From assembly GCA_040506195.1 (NCBI GenBank), contig JBEVXH010000001.1, positions 558,001 through 622,000 of the forward strand: DNA of 64,000 nucleotides, in the 5' to 3' direction. Position numbers and translations under genes: made by a program. The DNA comes from Thiodiazotropha sp040506195. GTDB lineage: Bacteria; Pseudomonadota; Gammaproteobacteria; Chromatiales; Chromatiaceae. The notes below the pieces were generated by a model. The model was not told the DNA's origin. It was given only the letters and a program-made list of their open reading frames with translations, and ran no database searches. Positions 24,239 to 33,749 of the stretch are shown one piece after another. How positions within the stretch are numbered: the first letter of the stretch is position 1; the number at the start of each line of letters is the position of its first letter.

Positions 24239-25663
24239 ATGGAATTTTTCCCTATTTTCCTCAATCTGAAGAATCGCTCCTGCCTGGTCGCAGGTGGTGG
24301 GGCCATTGCTGAAAGAAAAACGGCGCTGCTGCTGAGATCGGGTGCCGACGTGACTCTGATCTCTCCCGATCTATGCCACAACCTCACCACCTGGCGTGAT
24401 ATGGGACGATATACACACCTGGCCAGAGAGTTCCGGGATGAGGACTTGTCAGGGCAACATCTCGCCATCGCGGCCACCAACGACTCCGCGGTAAACCGAC
24501 ACATAGCCGAGATTGCAGGCAATCTGCGCATACCGGTCAATGTGGTCGATCAACCGGAACTGTGCAGTTTCATCGTACCCTCAATCATCGATCGCTCTCC
24601 GGTTGTCGCCGCAATCTCTACGGGTGGCGCCTCACCCGTCCTGGCGCGTCTGATCCGCTCCCGTCTCGAATCCTTGATTCCTGCAGGTTATGGCCGCCTG
24701 GCACAACTCTGCAATCGCTTTCGACAACGGGTAAAGGAGCGCTTCGCAGAACCCGCAGAGAGGCGGCTGTTCTGGGACCGCATTCTCCAGGGGGGAGTTG
24801 CTGAACGGGTATTCTCCGGTCATGACGACGAAGCCGACCAGTTGATGGAAAAGGCACTGAGTATGCCCATTTCACCCGATGAGACGGGAGAGGTCTATCT
24901 GGTCGGCGCCGGTCCCGGCGACCCGGATCTGCTGACTTTCCGCGCTCTGCGATTGATGCAACAGGCAGACGTGGTTATCTATGACCGCCTGGTGGCCAAA
25001 CCGATTCTCGATATGACCCGTCATGATGCAGAGCACATCTACGTCGGTAAAGAGCGTGACAAACACACCATGCGTCAGGAAGAGATCAACCAACTGCTCG
25101 CAAAACTCGCCAAGCAGGGTAAGCGGGTGTTGCGGCTGAAAGGTGGAGACCCCTTTATTTTCGGACGCGGCGGTGAGGAGATCGACACCCTGGCCGCAGA
25201 GGGGGTCCCTTTCCAGGTAATACCAGGCATAACCGCCGCTTCCGGCTGCGCCTCCTATGCCGGCATACCCCTGACCCACAGAGACTACGCCCAGTCGGTG
25301 ACATTTGTTACCGGACACCTGAAAGACGGCAGTATGAATATCAACTGGGAAATGCTGGCACAACCGAATCAGACCATTGTCTTCTATATGGGTCTGGTTG
25401 GCCTGCCTGTCATCTGTCGGGAACTACAAAATCACGGCGTCGGCGGAGGAATGCCGATCGCATTGGTTCAACAGGGCACAACACATATGCAACGGGTATT
25501 CACGGGGACGCTTGACACGATTATGGATATCGTCGAACAGGAACATCCAAAACCGCCAACCCTGATCATCGTCGGCCGTGTAGTGGAGTTGCAGGAAAAA
25601 CTTGCATGGTATGAAGCTCCGCCCCATTCAGAACAGGGCGCCACCTCGCCGGTCGACTATTGA
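24239..25663 (+). CDS. cysG: Siroheme synthase (trifunctional CysG)
   Basis: The 474-residue protein joins an N-terminal precorrin-2 dehydrogenase/ferrochelatase (NAD loop CLVAGGGAIAERKTALLL) to a C-terminal uroporphyrinogen-III methyltransferase (from about 217: VGAGPGDPDLLTFRALR, LKGGDPFIFGRGGEE, GITAASGCASYAGIPLTHR). It makes siroheme, the cofactor of sulfite and nitrite reductases including the reverse-acting DsrAB of sulfur oxidizers. Placement divergent from the sulfur-transfer operon fits that use, though no dsrAB is in the window. The domain motifs and length are normal. Confidence 0.96.
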   Translation: MEFFPIFLNLKNRSCLVAGGGAIAERKTALLLRSGADVTLISPDLCHNLTTWRDMGRYTHLAREFRDEDLSGQHLAIAATNDSAVNRHIAEIAGNLRIPVNVVDQPELCSFIVPSIIDRSPVVAAISTGGASPVLARLIRSRLESLIPAGYGRLAQLCNRFRQRVKERFAEPAERRLFWDRILQGGVAERVFSGHDDEADQLMEKALSMPISPDETGEVYLVGAGPGDPDLLTFRALRLMQQADVVIYDRLVAKPILDMTRHDAEHIYVGKERDKHTMRQEEINQLLAKLAKQGKRVLRLKGGDPFIFGRGGEEIDTLAAEGVPFQVIPGITAASGCASYAGIPLTHRDYAQSVTFVTGHLKDGSMNINWEMLAQPNQTIVFYMGLVGLPVICRELQNHGVGGGMPIALVQQGTTHMQRVFTGTLDTIMDIVEQEHPKPPTLIIVGRVVELQEKLAWYEAPPHSEQGATSPVDY

Positions 25664-25699
25664 ACATGACAATCGATCGAACATGAGGGCTAATGTAGG

Positions 25700-25715
25700 G
25701 TGCGGCTTGCCGCAC
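25700..25715. other. Short perfect hairpin after cysG
   Basis: GTGCGGC-TT-GCCGCAC lies 37 bases after the cysG stop, in the 142-base gap to the convergent rhodanese gene. There is no T-run, so it is not a standard terminator. It may be a solitary repeat unit or an mRNA-end stem. Confidence 0.4.
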
Positions 25716-25805
25716 CAGTTGCCTGCTCAAACAGCAGAATGGCGGGATTTTTCAGAGTGTTTTCGGTGTTGCAAGCGCCACCTGGTCCCAGCAGGGTAGG
25801 CGTCA

Positions 25806-26273
25806 TTAGATCTTTGGCCTGAGCTGGTCCTCGCGCAGCTTGGGTGTGAAATAGTCATCGGCCTGCTCGATTTCGACCGCTTTGCCCTGCCTGTCCACAA
25901 GAGGTTGTTCGTAGTCGTTCCAACCCCGAAGACCGGTTTTCAGAGAGACTACATTCTCATATCCCAGTACATGCATGGAATATGCGGCGAGTACACTGCG
26001 ATAACCGGAGCGGCAGACTACGACGATTTCACGCAGCCGCGCATTCACCAGTTCCGGAACCGTCTCCTCATAATCCCATTCGCATGCCGATTCTAGAATA
26101 CCTCGGGGTACGGCGAGGGAACCCTCGATATGCATCGCATCATACTCATAGGGTTCACGCACATCGACAATCAGTAACCCGGGGTTGTCCTGCATCCGTT
26201 CTTCCAGATCCCAAGGCATTATCTCTTTGACATCAGTGAGGCTATCACTGATCAAGTTTAAGAAGTTTTTCAT
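25806..26273 (-). CDS. Rhodanese-domain protein
   Basis: The 155-residue cytoplasmic protein has a single rhodanese domain, LLIVDVREPYEYDAMHIEG, with active-site loop CRSGYRS and C87. An N-terminal helix (residues 1-20) and a C-terminal tail of about 35 charged residues (GKAVEIEQADDYFTPKLRE) extend the usual domain. Such tailed rhodaneses accompany sulfur metabolism genes, and this one faces cysG. A MITE-A end lies 12 bases upstream of its start codon, where its promoter would be. Confidence 0.9.
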   Translation of the reverse strand: MKNFLNLISDSLTDVKEIMPWDLEERMQDNPGLLIVDVREPYEYDAMHIEGSLAVPRGILESACEWDYEETVPELVNARLREIVVVCRSGYRSVLAAYSMHVLGYENVVSLKTGLRGWNDYEQPLVDRQGKAVEIEQADDYFTPKLREDQLRPKI

Positions 26274-26284
26274 CTGTCTTTCTT

Positions 26285-26345
26285 GGGCCTGTTAACACTG
26301 ATCCAATAGGCTCTGCTGAGGCTATGTTGTCGTCCGGCAAGACAA
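26285..26345. repeat. MITE-A end, partial copy
   Basis: GGGCCTGTTAACACTGATCC continues into CTCTGCTGAGGCTATGTTG and CGTCCGGCAAG, which matches the right end of the complete element (read inward) beyond the terminal repeat. The other end was not found. It is preceded by TT, not TA. It lies between the rhodanese start and the NarL-like gene end. Confidence 0.7.
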
Positions 26346-26486
26346 TGAAACCTCGGATTGGTACGGGGGTTCCTGCCGCATAGAGAGGTTTCCGGTTTTC
26401 CCGCGTTTGAAATGATTGAAATTGCAGATGACAGAAAAACCTGTTTTTTGTTTTCATGCCCTGATAAATGTCATGCATGGCACAGG

Positions 26487-27137
26487 TCAAAGTTGTCCAC
26501 GAGAACAGAGATTCTGTTCTACTGCGATCACTGCCGCTTCAACCCTGGAATGGACCTCCAGTTTACGCAGTATCGCTTTTACGTGCAGTTTTACCGTACC
26601 GTCAGAAATACCCAGATTGCGGGCGATGACCTTATTGCTCTGACCATCAGCCAAGTGGCAAAGGATCTCCCGTTCCCGAGGCGTCAGCTCATCCAATGAA
26701 GAGGTCTGTGGTGAGCTGCTTTGACTTTCCCCCTGTACCGCCTTAGCCAACACGCCGGTCAGCTCTTTTGCGACAACCGTCTGTCCCTGTTTGATCTGCT
26801 GCAGCGCATCAATCAATTCATTGGGTTCCATATCCTTCAACAGATAACCCTGGGCGCCGTTTTGCAGGGCCTCAATGACATCCGACTCCTCACGGCTGGT
26901 CGTCAGCATGCTGATTGGCATATCCGGATAGTGCTTACGCAGCACGCTCAACACCTCGGTGCCGGTCATATCAGGCATACGCATATCGAGAAGCACCACA
27001 TCCGGACGCTCCGTCGCCACAGTCTCGATCCCCTTCAGGCAATCGCCAATGGCAATGACATCGATGCCACGACGCTCCAGCAGCTCCTGCAAGCCGATAC
27101 GGAAAAGGGCGTGGTCATCTATCAATAATACCCGCAT
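26487..27137 (-). CDS. NarL/FixJ-family response regulator
   Basis: The 216-residue regulator has a receiver domain with phosphoacceptor D51 (DVVLLDMRMPDMTG) and a C-terminal LuxR-type helix-turn-helix (LTPREREILCHLADGQSNKVIARNLGISDGTVKLHVKAI; only part is needed for recognition). It matches NarL/NarP closely in layout. The gene follows the NarX-like kinase after six bases, so they form one operon. Targets might be anaerobic respiration genes. The cytoplasmic pair lacks the classical nitrate sensor (see the kinase), so the signal may differ. Confidence 0.92.
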   Translation of the reverse strand: MRVLLIDDHALFRIGLQELLERRGIDVIAIGDCLKGIETVATERPDVVLLDMRMPDMTGTEVLSVLRKHYPDMPISMLTTSREESDVIEALQNGAQGYLLKDMEPNELIDALQQIKQGQTVVAKELTGVLAKAVQGESQSSSPQTSSLDELTPREREILCHLADGQSNKVIARNLGISDGTVKLHVKAILRKLEVHSRVEAAVIAVEQNLCSRGQL

Positions 27138-27143
27138 CTTGTT

Positions 27144-28817
27144 TCACCTCTGTAGACTTGCTTCATTTTTATCATTGCGGATCACCAACTCTACCCGGGT
27201 ACCCTCACCGGGTTCACTCTCGATCGACAATTCACCACCGACTCGTCTGGCCCGCTCCTCCATAATAGATAGCCCGATGTGTTCTCCAGGATTTCCCTGC
27301 GGCACCGCTCCCTCAAAACCCACACCGTCATCCTCCACCAGAATCAGATAACTACCCGGACTGCGACAACGTAACAAGACGCGGATTGTGTGGGCTTTGG
27401 CGTGTTTACGAATATTGGCCAACGCTTCCTGCACAACTCGCAGCGCCTGCATCTCCTGACTGGTATCCAAATCCGTTTTAAGGCAATCGGGTTGAAAGAA
27501 GGCAGGTATGCCTGTCTCCTGGTTGAAACGCTCTACCAGCTTGCTCAGCGCCGGCACCAGCCCCCGTTGGTCAAAGGGAGCCCGGAAGCTGTTGATCAGC
27601 TCCCTTAGCTCGTCATGAGCCTCGTCCAGCCCGTTGTGAATTCTTTGCGCCTCCTGGGTTGCCTTCTCGGAGATCGGGTCGTTTTGCAGCGTTTCCTCCA
27701 GCATACGTACCTGAAAGCGCAAGCTGGCAATGGTTTGCGCCAACGAGTCATGCAGTTCATGGGCCAATGAGGTTCTCTCTTCGACGATCGACAAGCGCCT
27801 CGCTTCCGAGTCCGACCGTTGTTTGGCGACCGCCATACCAAGATGACTGCCAATGGTGTTCAGGATATCAAGTACGTCCTCCCGGCCGTCGTAGATGCCG
27901 GGTTTGCCCACATACAGATGATAGAATCCAAGTACGTCACCGTGATACCACATAGGCACCGATACACGCTCAACCTCATTCACCCCGAACATGGTCCGGT
28001 TATTTCTGCGGGAGCAGACACGGGCATCCTGGCTGCAGAGAATATCACCCGGTGACAGTGCGATGCCGCACTGACAGAGTTTTATCGGCAGCATCTCCTG
28101 TTCATTGTAGAGCCTTCCCTGCAGGTCGATACAGCCGACCTGGCGTACCCGGTCATCCTGCAAAACCAGGTGCACAGTGGCTGAACGGGCATTTACCATG
28201 CGCTTGAAGACACCCATATACTCCAACAGCAGCTCGTCAAGATTTTCCGACTGATTGATACCCGCCGCCACATCGTATAACACTTGCAGGGAGGTGGTCT
28301 TCTGGGCAAGTCGTGCTGTCTGGCGGGCCACCCGAACCTCCATATCCTCGTATATATCGGTAAGCTCCTCGCTGAGGCTATCGATATCGCGGGCCATGCC
28401 GCTGAGCACACCGGTCTGTTCATGACCCTTGCTGGCAACCGGTTCTCCCTGACAGACCTGATTGACGAATTGTTCCAGCGACGACAGTGGATGCAATAGT
28501 TGACTGCGAAGGCGTATCAGCACCAATATCAGGGAAAAGAGTGTCAACACTATGCTTAACAGCAGTATGACCTGCAATGCGGAACGTCCCTGCTGATAAC
28601 TGAACATTATCAATACAGTAAACAGGCTTGCCACGACACTGCCACCCAAAATCGATATGGGCAGGAGCAGGTTACCGGTAAACAGGATTCTCAGGCTTGG
28701 CCAGTGCTTCGAATCGATCAAACCCTCCATCCAGGTTAGTTTATCTTGCGGACGATCATTACCCCCGGCATTGTCAGGGACTTTGTTCATCGACAGCTGT
28801 TCCTCTTCGACTTGCAT
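27144..28817 (-). CDS. NarX-like sensor histidine kinase without periplasmic sensor
   Basis: The 557-residue kinase has two membrane helices (about 46-72 and 80-102) separated by only some ten residues, so NarX's periplasmic nitrate domain with its P-box is absent. A HAMP-like linker, coiled coil and GAF-like central module follow. That module carries a cysteine group, KLCQCG, ILCSQD, RVCSRR, plus VGCID, like the central cysteine region of NarX. The kinase part is HisKA_3 (RTSLAHELHDSLAQTIASL) with an ATPase domain (EALANIRKHAKAHTI, DDGVGF, GLSIMEERA). The start could also be the ATG at 28790. The signal is probably cytoplasmic or membrane-borne; the cysteines suggest redox or a metal cluster. 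Confidence 0.9.
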   Translation of the reverse strand: MQVEEEQLSMNKVPDNAGGNDRPQDKLTWMEGLIDSKHWPSLRILFTGNLLLPISILGGSVVASLFTVLIMFSYQQGRSALQVILLLSIVLTLFSLILVLIRLRSQLLHPLSSLEQFVNQVCQGEPVASKGHEQTGVLSGMARDIDSLSEELTDIYEDMEVRVARQTARLAQKTTSLQVLYDVAAGINQSENLDELLLEYMGVFKRMVNARSATVHLVLQDDRVRQVGCIDLQGRLYNEQEMLPIKLCQCGIALSPGDILCSQDARVCSRRNNRTMFGVNEVERVSVPMWYHGDVLGFYHLYVGKPGIYDGREDVLDILNTIGSHLGMAVAKQRSDSEARRLSIVEERTSLAHELHDSLAQTIASLRFQVRMLEETLQNDPISEKATQEAQRIHNGLDEAHDELRELINSFRAPFDQRGLVPALSKLVERFNQETGIPAFFQPDCLKTDLDTSQEMQALRVVQEALANIRKHAKAHTIRVLLRCRSPGSYLILVEDDGVGFEGAVPQGNPGEHIGLSIMEERARRVGGELSIESEPGEGTRVELVIRNDKNEASLQR

Positions 28818-28849
28818 AGACAGACTCTATCACGAACCCGGAATTACGG

Positions 28850-29995
28850 TCAGTTCGACCCGCGGGTTTGGCTCATCACCTCTTCCAATCTAGCCACACG
28901 CCAGTCAAACAGTGCTTCACCCAGCGCCCGCCCCTCCAGTCCGGAACGGACCAGTTCCTCTGGCATAGGCGAACCCAGGAGTTCAGCCGAATATTCCAAT
29001 TTGGGTAACAGATTTTCCACGCACTGCGGCCATAAACCTTGTGATGCCGCAATAAAGCGGTGGAATCGCACGGGTTGTCGCTTTGGATTGAGGGTCGCCA
29101 CTAATCGGAGTATTTTCTCAGCTTGTTCCGGTTCCTGGGAGAGTCGATGGAATCGCAGCAGGTCGTGCAGTAACTGCCGATCCGCCTTTTCGATGCGCAG
29201 TTGCCGCATCCAGTGATCCGGCTGCGCGAGGTGCGAGACGGTATCGAACATTGCCACGCCACACCGAACTACGGGATCTTCGCTCTCATTTGCAACCCGC
29301 TTCAGCGGCGCCGTAAATTCGTCCCTTGTCTCTTCTTCATGGCCACCTGAAACCATCCTTTCAGCCAGCTCTGGAAGCAACCGCTGCAGCGCTCCACAGC
29401 GATGCAGGACTTCAAAAAATCGCCAGGGTTGCGGGGTTGAGAATGCACCCTTCATCTCCCGCCAAATGCGCTCCGCATTCAAACTCATCAGATCATCTGA
29501 AAGCGCCATCTTTTTCATCAGGGCATGGGTACCGTGCGCCACCCGAAACCCCCAACAACCCAGCTTGGCGGCGAATCGCGCAATCCGCAGCAGACGCACC
29601 GGATCCTCGGTAAATGCGTCTGTAATATGACGAAGCATGCCACTGTCGAGATCATCACGGCCGCCGCAGATATCGATCAAGTCTCCACGCTCAGTCATCG
29701 CCATGGCATTGATGGTCAGATCTCTTCGCAACAGGTCCTGCTCAAGCGTGATATGCGGGCCACATTCGACCTGAAAACCTTTATAACCCGTCGCTGTCTT
29801 CACCTCGGTGCGCGCCAAGGCGTACTCCTCACCGGTTTCGGGATGCAGAAACACAGGAAACTCACTGTCGGCACGCCGAAAACCGGCATCCAGCATCTCA
29901 TCTGGGGTTGATCCGACCACGACCCAGTCACGCTCAGTGGCCACCAGATCCAATAGCTGGTCACGCACCGCACCACCGACCAGGTAGATCTTCAT
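28850..29995 (-). CDS. cca: CCA-adding enzyme / tRNA nucleotidyltransferase
   Basis: The 381-residue class II nucleotidyltransferase has the head motif VGGAVRDQLL, ERDWVVVG and RRDLTINAMA, followed by the RRDD-like nucleotide-selecting region and HITDAFTEDPVRLLRIARF. It builds or repairs the 3' CCA of tRNAs. The C-terminal HD phosphohydrolase region of the E. coli enzyme (412 residues) is shortened and its HD signature is not evident, so it is probably a plain nucleotidyltransferase. The gene lies 32 bases upstream of the NarX-like kinase on the same strand. Confidence 0.9.
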   Translation of the reverse strand: MKIYLVGGAVRDQLLDLVATERDWVVVGSTPDEMLDAGFRRADSEFPVFLHPETGEEYALARTEVKTATGYKGFQVECGPHITLEQDLLRRDLTINAMAMTERGDLIDICGGRDDLDSGMLRHITDAFTEDPVRLLRIARFAAKLGCWGFRVAHGTHALMKKMALSDDLMSLNAERIWREMKGAFSTPQPWRFFEVLHRCGALQRLLPELAERMVSGGHEEETRDEFTAPLKRVANESEDPVVRCGVAMFDTVSHLAQPDHWMRQLRIEKADRQLLHDLLRFHRLSQEPEQAEKILRLVATLNPKRQPVRFHRFIAASQGLWPQCVENLLPKLEYSAELLGSPMPEELVRSGLEGRALGEALFDWRVARLEEVMSQTRGSN

Positions 29996-30104
29996 TCATG
30001 CCACCCGTGGATATACCCTTCCCCGGACTGGACAGACATCACACCGACCGGCGCCCGCATCCACGGGGCGCGATTGTGTACACCAGATTGGTAGTCAAGC
30101 TTTA

Positions 30105-31928
30105 TCACGCGACCGAATCCGTGGTGGTTATCATTTCCAACGCCTGTCTCTCTTTTTGCTGCAGCTGCCACATCTGATGATAGAGACCGCCCATCCCGAG
30201 TAATTCATGATGCTTGCCCTGCTCCATGATGCGCCCCCCTTCCATGACCAGAATACGGTCGGCATCCACTACTGTGGAGAGACGATGGGCAATCACCAGG
30301 GTTGTATGGTGCCTCGCCACCTCGCCCAGTGTCTCCTGAATCGCCTGCTCTGTCTTGGTATCAAGCGAAGAGGTCGCTTCATCGAAAACCAGAATGCGCG
30401 GTCGTTTAAGCATCGCACGCGCGATGGCAACCCGCTGCTTTTCACCGCCCGACAGTTTCAGTCCGCGCTCACCCACAACCGTCCGGTAGCCGTCCGGCAA
30501 CTGCTCAATAAATTCAGCGATGTGCGCTATGCGCGCAGCTTCTTCGATATCTTCATGACTGGCATCCGGCCGGCCATAGGCAAGATTATAGAGAATCGTA
30601 TCATTGAATAGCACTGTATCCTGCGGCACGATGCCAATCGCTGAACGCAGACTGCTGCGGGTGACGTGTCGAATATCCTGTCCATCTATCTTGATGCGCC
30701 CATCGGTAACATCATAAAACCGGAACAGGAGTCGAGACAGAGTGGATTTACCGGCCCCACTATGGCCCACCACGGCCAGCTTCTCACCGGCAGCTATCGT
30801 GAAATCGACTTTATGCAGAATCTCCCTTTCCGGTTGATAGTGGAAATCGACCTGTTCAAACCTGACTTCCCCAGCAACCAGTTGCAACTGTTTGGCATCC
30901 TTCGCATCGGTTATCTCCGCCTGCTCCTCGAGCAGTTTGAAGATGAGGTCCATATCGGCAAGCGAGTACTTGATCTGACGGTAGACCATGCCTAGAAAGT
31001 TAAGCGGTATAAACAGTTGCAACATAAACGCATTCACCAGCACCAGATCTCCGATCGACATACTCCCCTTTACCACACTGTTGGCGGCCAACAACATAAT
31101 GAAAGTTACCCCGACGGCGGTGATCCCGCCCTGACCGAAATTCAACAGAGACATTGAGGTCTGGCTCTTTACTGCGTTGTCCTCCCATTGTGAAAGCGTT
31201 TCATCGAAGCGCCCCAACTCCAACGGTTCGTTGCCGAAATATTTAACTGTCTCGTAGTTGATAAGGCTGTCGAAGGCTTGATTGTTGGCCTGTGAATCCA
31301 GGCGGTTCATGGTATGCCTGAACTCCATGCGCCACTCGGTAATCGCCAGCGTAAAGGCGACGTAGACAGCGACTGTGCCAAAGGTGATGAGGGTAAAAAT
31401 GACCTCATATTGGCTAAGCATGATCACTGCCACCAGGCCGAATTCGACTACCATGGGGATGATGCTGAACACCAGATAGTTAAATATCGTGCTAACAGAG
31501 CGCGTACCCCTCTCCAGATCGCGACTGATCGCACCAGTCTGACGCTGCAGATGAAACCGCAACGACAGTTCATGCAGGTGGGCAAGCACGCGGTTGGAGA
31601 GATTACGCATCGCACGATATCGCACGCGCGCAAAGATGGCATCCCTCAATTCGTTGAACAACGAGCTGCTGAGACGTAGCGCCCCATAACCAAGCAGGAG
31701 AAAAAGCGGCAGTATCAACAGGGCGTTATCACCCTTATCCAGGGCGTCGACTATCTCTTTCAACACCAGCGGGATACCCACATTGGCCAGCTTTGCCAGC
31801 ACCAGGCATCCCAAGGCAAGCAGGGCCCGTCCACGGTACTCCCACAAAAATGGCAGCATGTTACGAAGATTGTGGTAGTCACGCCGGTCTTTGTGGACCT
31901 GAGGTTGGCTTCTGGATGAGTGGACCAT
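30105..31928 (-). CDS. Atm1-type ABC exporter
   Basis: The 607-residue half-transporter has six membrane helices (about 30-320) then an ATPase domain with Walker A GHSGAGKST, signature LSGGEKQR and Walker B RILVFDEATSSLD. The stretch INYETVKYFGNE and RDLERGTRSVSTIFNYL are hallmarks of Atm1/HMT1 transporters, which export glutathione-linked sulfur or metal compounds and support iron-sulfur or heavy-metal homeostasis. It works as a homodimer in the inner membrane. It stands alone, with cca about 100 bases downstream. In a sulfide-using organism glutathione persulfide is a plausible substrate; this is inference. Confidence 0.93.
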   Translation of the reverse strand: MVHSSRSQPQVHKDRRDYHNLRNMLPFLWEYRGRALLALGCLVLAKLANVGIPLVLKEIVDALDKGDNALLILPLFLLLGYGALRLSSSLFNELRDAIFARVRYRAMRNLSNRVLAHLHELSLRFHLQRQTGAISRDLERGTRSVSTIFNYLVFSIIPMVVEFGLVAVIMLSQYEVIFTLITFGTVAVYVAFTLAITEWRMEFRHTMNRLDSQANNQAFDSLINYETVKYFGNEPLELGRFDETLSQWEDNAVKSQTSMSLLNFGQGGITAVGVTFIMLLAANSVVKGSMSIGDLVLVNAFMLQLFIPLNFLGMVYRQIKYSLADMDLIFKLLEEQAEITDAKDAKQLQLVAGEVRFEQVDFHYQPEREILHKVDFTIAAGEKLAVVGHSGAGKSTLSRLLFRFYDVTDGRIKIDGQDIRHVTRSSLRSAIGIVPQDTVLFNDTILYNLAYGRPDASHEDIEEAARIAHIAEFIEQLPDGYRTVVGERGLKLSGGEKQRVAIARAMLKRPRILVFDEATSSLDTKTEQAIQETLGEVARHHTTLVIAHRLSTVVDADRILVMEGGRIMEQGKHHELLGMGGLYHQMWQLQQKERQALEMITTTDSVA

Positions 31929-32147
31929 GCTAATATTGGGGAAAAGAGTGGATTGGAAGCGGAATTTTAGCGAAATTAGCGCCAGTATGCGCTTTCACCT
32001 GCGGAATTTCTGGTTTTAAGTCCTTTCACGCCATTTAAAATCGATTAAAATCAGCGCCGGCAGGAGCGATTGATAGCAACCAAAGCTCCGTTTCATACAC
32101 GAGGGTCAGCCTGGCAACCCCAAAACAGATACAGTTAGTGATTATCG

Positions 32148-32504
32148 ATGAGTGAAGATTGCAGTTACAACGAGCTTTACCCCCTGCAGGTACTGGATGA
32201 TAGTATGGAACCGGAGTTCCCCGAAAAATGCATTATCGTTATCGAGCCTTCCGAAGTTTGCGCATCCGGTGCTTTCGTTGTGGCTGAAGCCCAAGGCGAG
32301 CGCTGGTTCCGCCAATACATATCAGAGGGGGAGTCAGCTAAAAGATTGGTTGCACTGAAATCGGGTTATCCCGACATACCTCTCAAAGATGGCGAATTTA
32401 AGATCATTGGCGTAATCGTGCAGCGTAACCTTGGACGCAAAGTCAAGCACTACCATCCCTACGTACCCAACGGCATACCGCCTAAGCCGGTCGGCCTGGC
32501 CTGA
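32148..32504 (+). CDS. S24 (LexA-like) domain protein without DNA-binding domain
   Basis: The 118-residue protein is only the S24/LexA C-terminal fold: VLDDSMEPEFPEKCIIVIEP, with the nucleophile-like S19. At the place of the catalytic lysine (LexA VKRL) the sequence is WFRQY, with R55, so self-cleavage is unlikely. No helix-turn-helix precedes it. I recall HTH-less members with this FRQ pattern in other gammaproteobacteria; their role is unknown. The stop is 14 bases before the RND adaptor start, so they may be cotranscribed. Confidence 0.8.
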   Translation: MSEDCSYNELYPLQVLDDSMEPEFPEKCIIVIEPSEVCASGAFVVAEAQGERWFRQYISEGESAKRLVALKSGYPDIPLKDGEFKIIGVIVQRNLGRKVKHYHPYVPNGIPPKPVGLA

Positions 32505-32518
32505 GCAGCGATTTGCTG

Positions 32519-33577
32519 ATGAGGATCATACCCCATTGCCTGAGCGCACCCGGCATCGCGCTCCTATCAATCCTGCTGGCTGCTTGTTCGCAGTCGTCAA
32601 CCGAGAGTGCGCATGGCAAACGAGTCAAGGATGAAGATAAGACACATCTGGTAGCCATCGAAGTTGTCGAGCTTCGGGCATTGGGCCCTGTCCATGAACG
32701 AAACGGCACGCTGAAACCCCGTCAGACTGTTCGAATATTCAACCAGGAAGAGGGCAGAATAACCGAACTGCCATTTTTCGAAGGCGACAGCGTGGTTGAC
32801 GGCGAGACCATCGTCACGCTGGATGAGGAGCTGCTTAACTCGGAATTGGAGAAGGCGGTGGCCACCGCAAAACAGATGCGGTTAAACCTCAAACGCCAGG
32901 AGGAATTGGCGAAACGGCTGGCGGTATCCCAGGACGAGCTGGCGCAGGCACAGACAGATCTCAGCGTAGCCGAAGCGGAGAAAAGGGTGTTGCAGACAAG
33001 GCTGGGGTATACGCGTATCAGCGCTCCCTTTGCCGGCGTTGTCAGCGAACGCCTGGTGGAGCCCGGGGATGTAGTACCTCGCCACACCCACCTGATGACA
33101 ATCATTAATCCCGAGAGCCTGATCATCAGTATCCTGGTCTCTGACTTGTTGCTGCCCCAGCTGAATAGCGATGATCCGGTCACTGTACGGATAGATGGCC
33201 TTGGCGAACAACCCTTCAGCGGCAGGATTCACCGGATCTATCCTGAACTCGATGAAAAGACACGCATGGGAACAATCGAGGTTGTTCTTAAACCGATCCC
33301 GAACGGCGCCCGTTCAGGTCAACTCTGCCGGGTCATGCTGCAGACCGCGACACAGGACCGAGTCACTGTCCCTTTCAAAGCACTGCAACGCGATACCGAG
33401 GGAGAGTTTGTCTTCAGGCTGGATGAACGGCAGCAGGCGCAGCGGGCACCGATAAAGAGCGGCATGCGGATTGCCGACAGGATTGAAATCGTACAGGGAT
33501 TGGAGACGGGCGACCGGATTGTCACCAAAGGATTCCTGAAGCTCGAACCAGGCATGAAGGTAGAGCCCGTAAATTGA
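32519..33577 (+). CDS. RND efflux periplasmic adaptor (lipoprotein)
   Basis: I use the ATG at 32519 (352 residues) rather than the TTG at 32513. The signal peptide ends in a lipobox LLAAC, with C23 as lipidated residue. The body has the adaptor layout: lipoyl half (FFEGDSVVDGETIVTLDEE), a helical hairpin (ELEKAVATAKQMRL, SQDELAQAQTDLSVAEAEK), the second lipoyl half (RISAPFAGVVSERLVEPGDVV) and beta-barrel/proximal domains. It links an inner-membrane RND pump to an outer-membrane channel. The likely partner pump is at 37076-40192 on the opposite strand, 3.5 kb away, unusual for such pairs. Confidence 0.92.
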   Translation: MRIIPHCLSAPGIALLSILLAACSQSSTESAHGKRVKDEDKTHLVAIEVVELRALGPVHERNGTLKPRQTVRIFNQEEGRITELPFFEGDSVVDGETIVTLDEELLNSELEKAVATAKQMRLNLKRQEELAKRLAVSQDELAQAQTDLSVAEAEKRVLQTRLGYTRISAPFAGVVSERLVEPGDVVPRHTHLMTIINPESLIISILVSDLLLPQLNSDDPVTVRIDGLGEQPFSGRIHRIYPELDEKTRMGTIEVVLKPIPNGARSGQLCRVMLQTATQDRVTVPFKALQRDTEGEFVFRLDERQQAQRAPIKSGMRIADRIEIVQGLETGDRIVTKGFLKLEPGMKVEPVN

Positions 33578-33749
33578 CCGGTTGCACGATATCCCTCCTG
33601 CAACCAGGCGCAATACTTCCAGCGAAACATTTCCTATACTAAAAGAAAAAGTCGGTCACTCGCACATGATTGCATGTGTTGGTGGGGTTCGGCCATAAAC
33701 GTTAAATTCAATAAACAGACCAATCGCCATTAACAAGCGCAATACCGCT

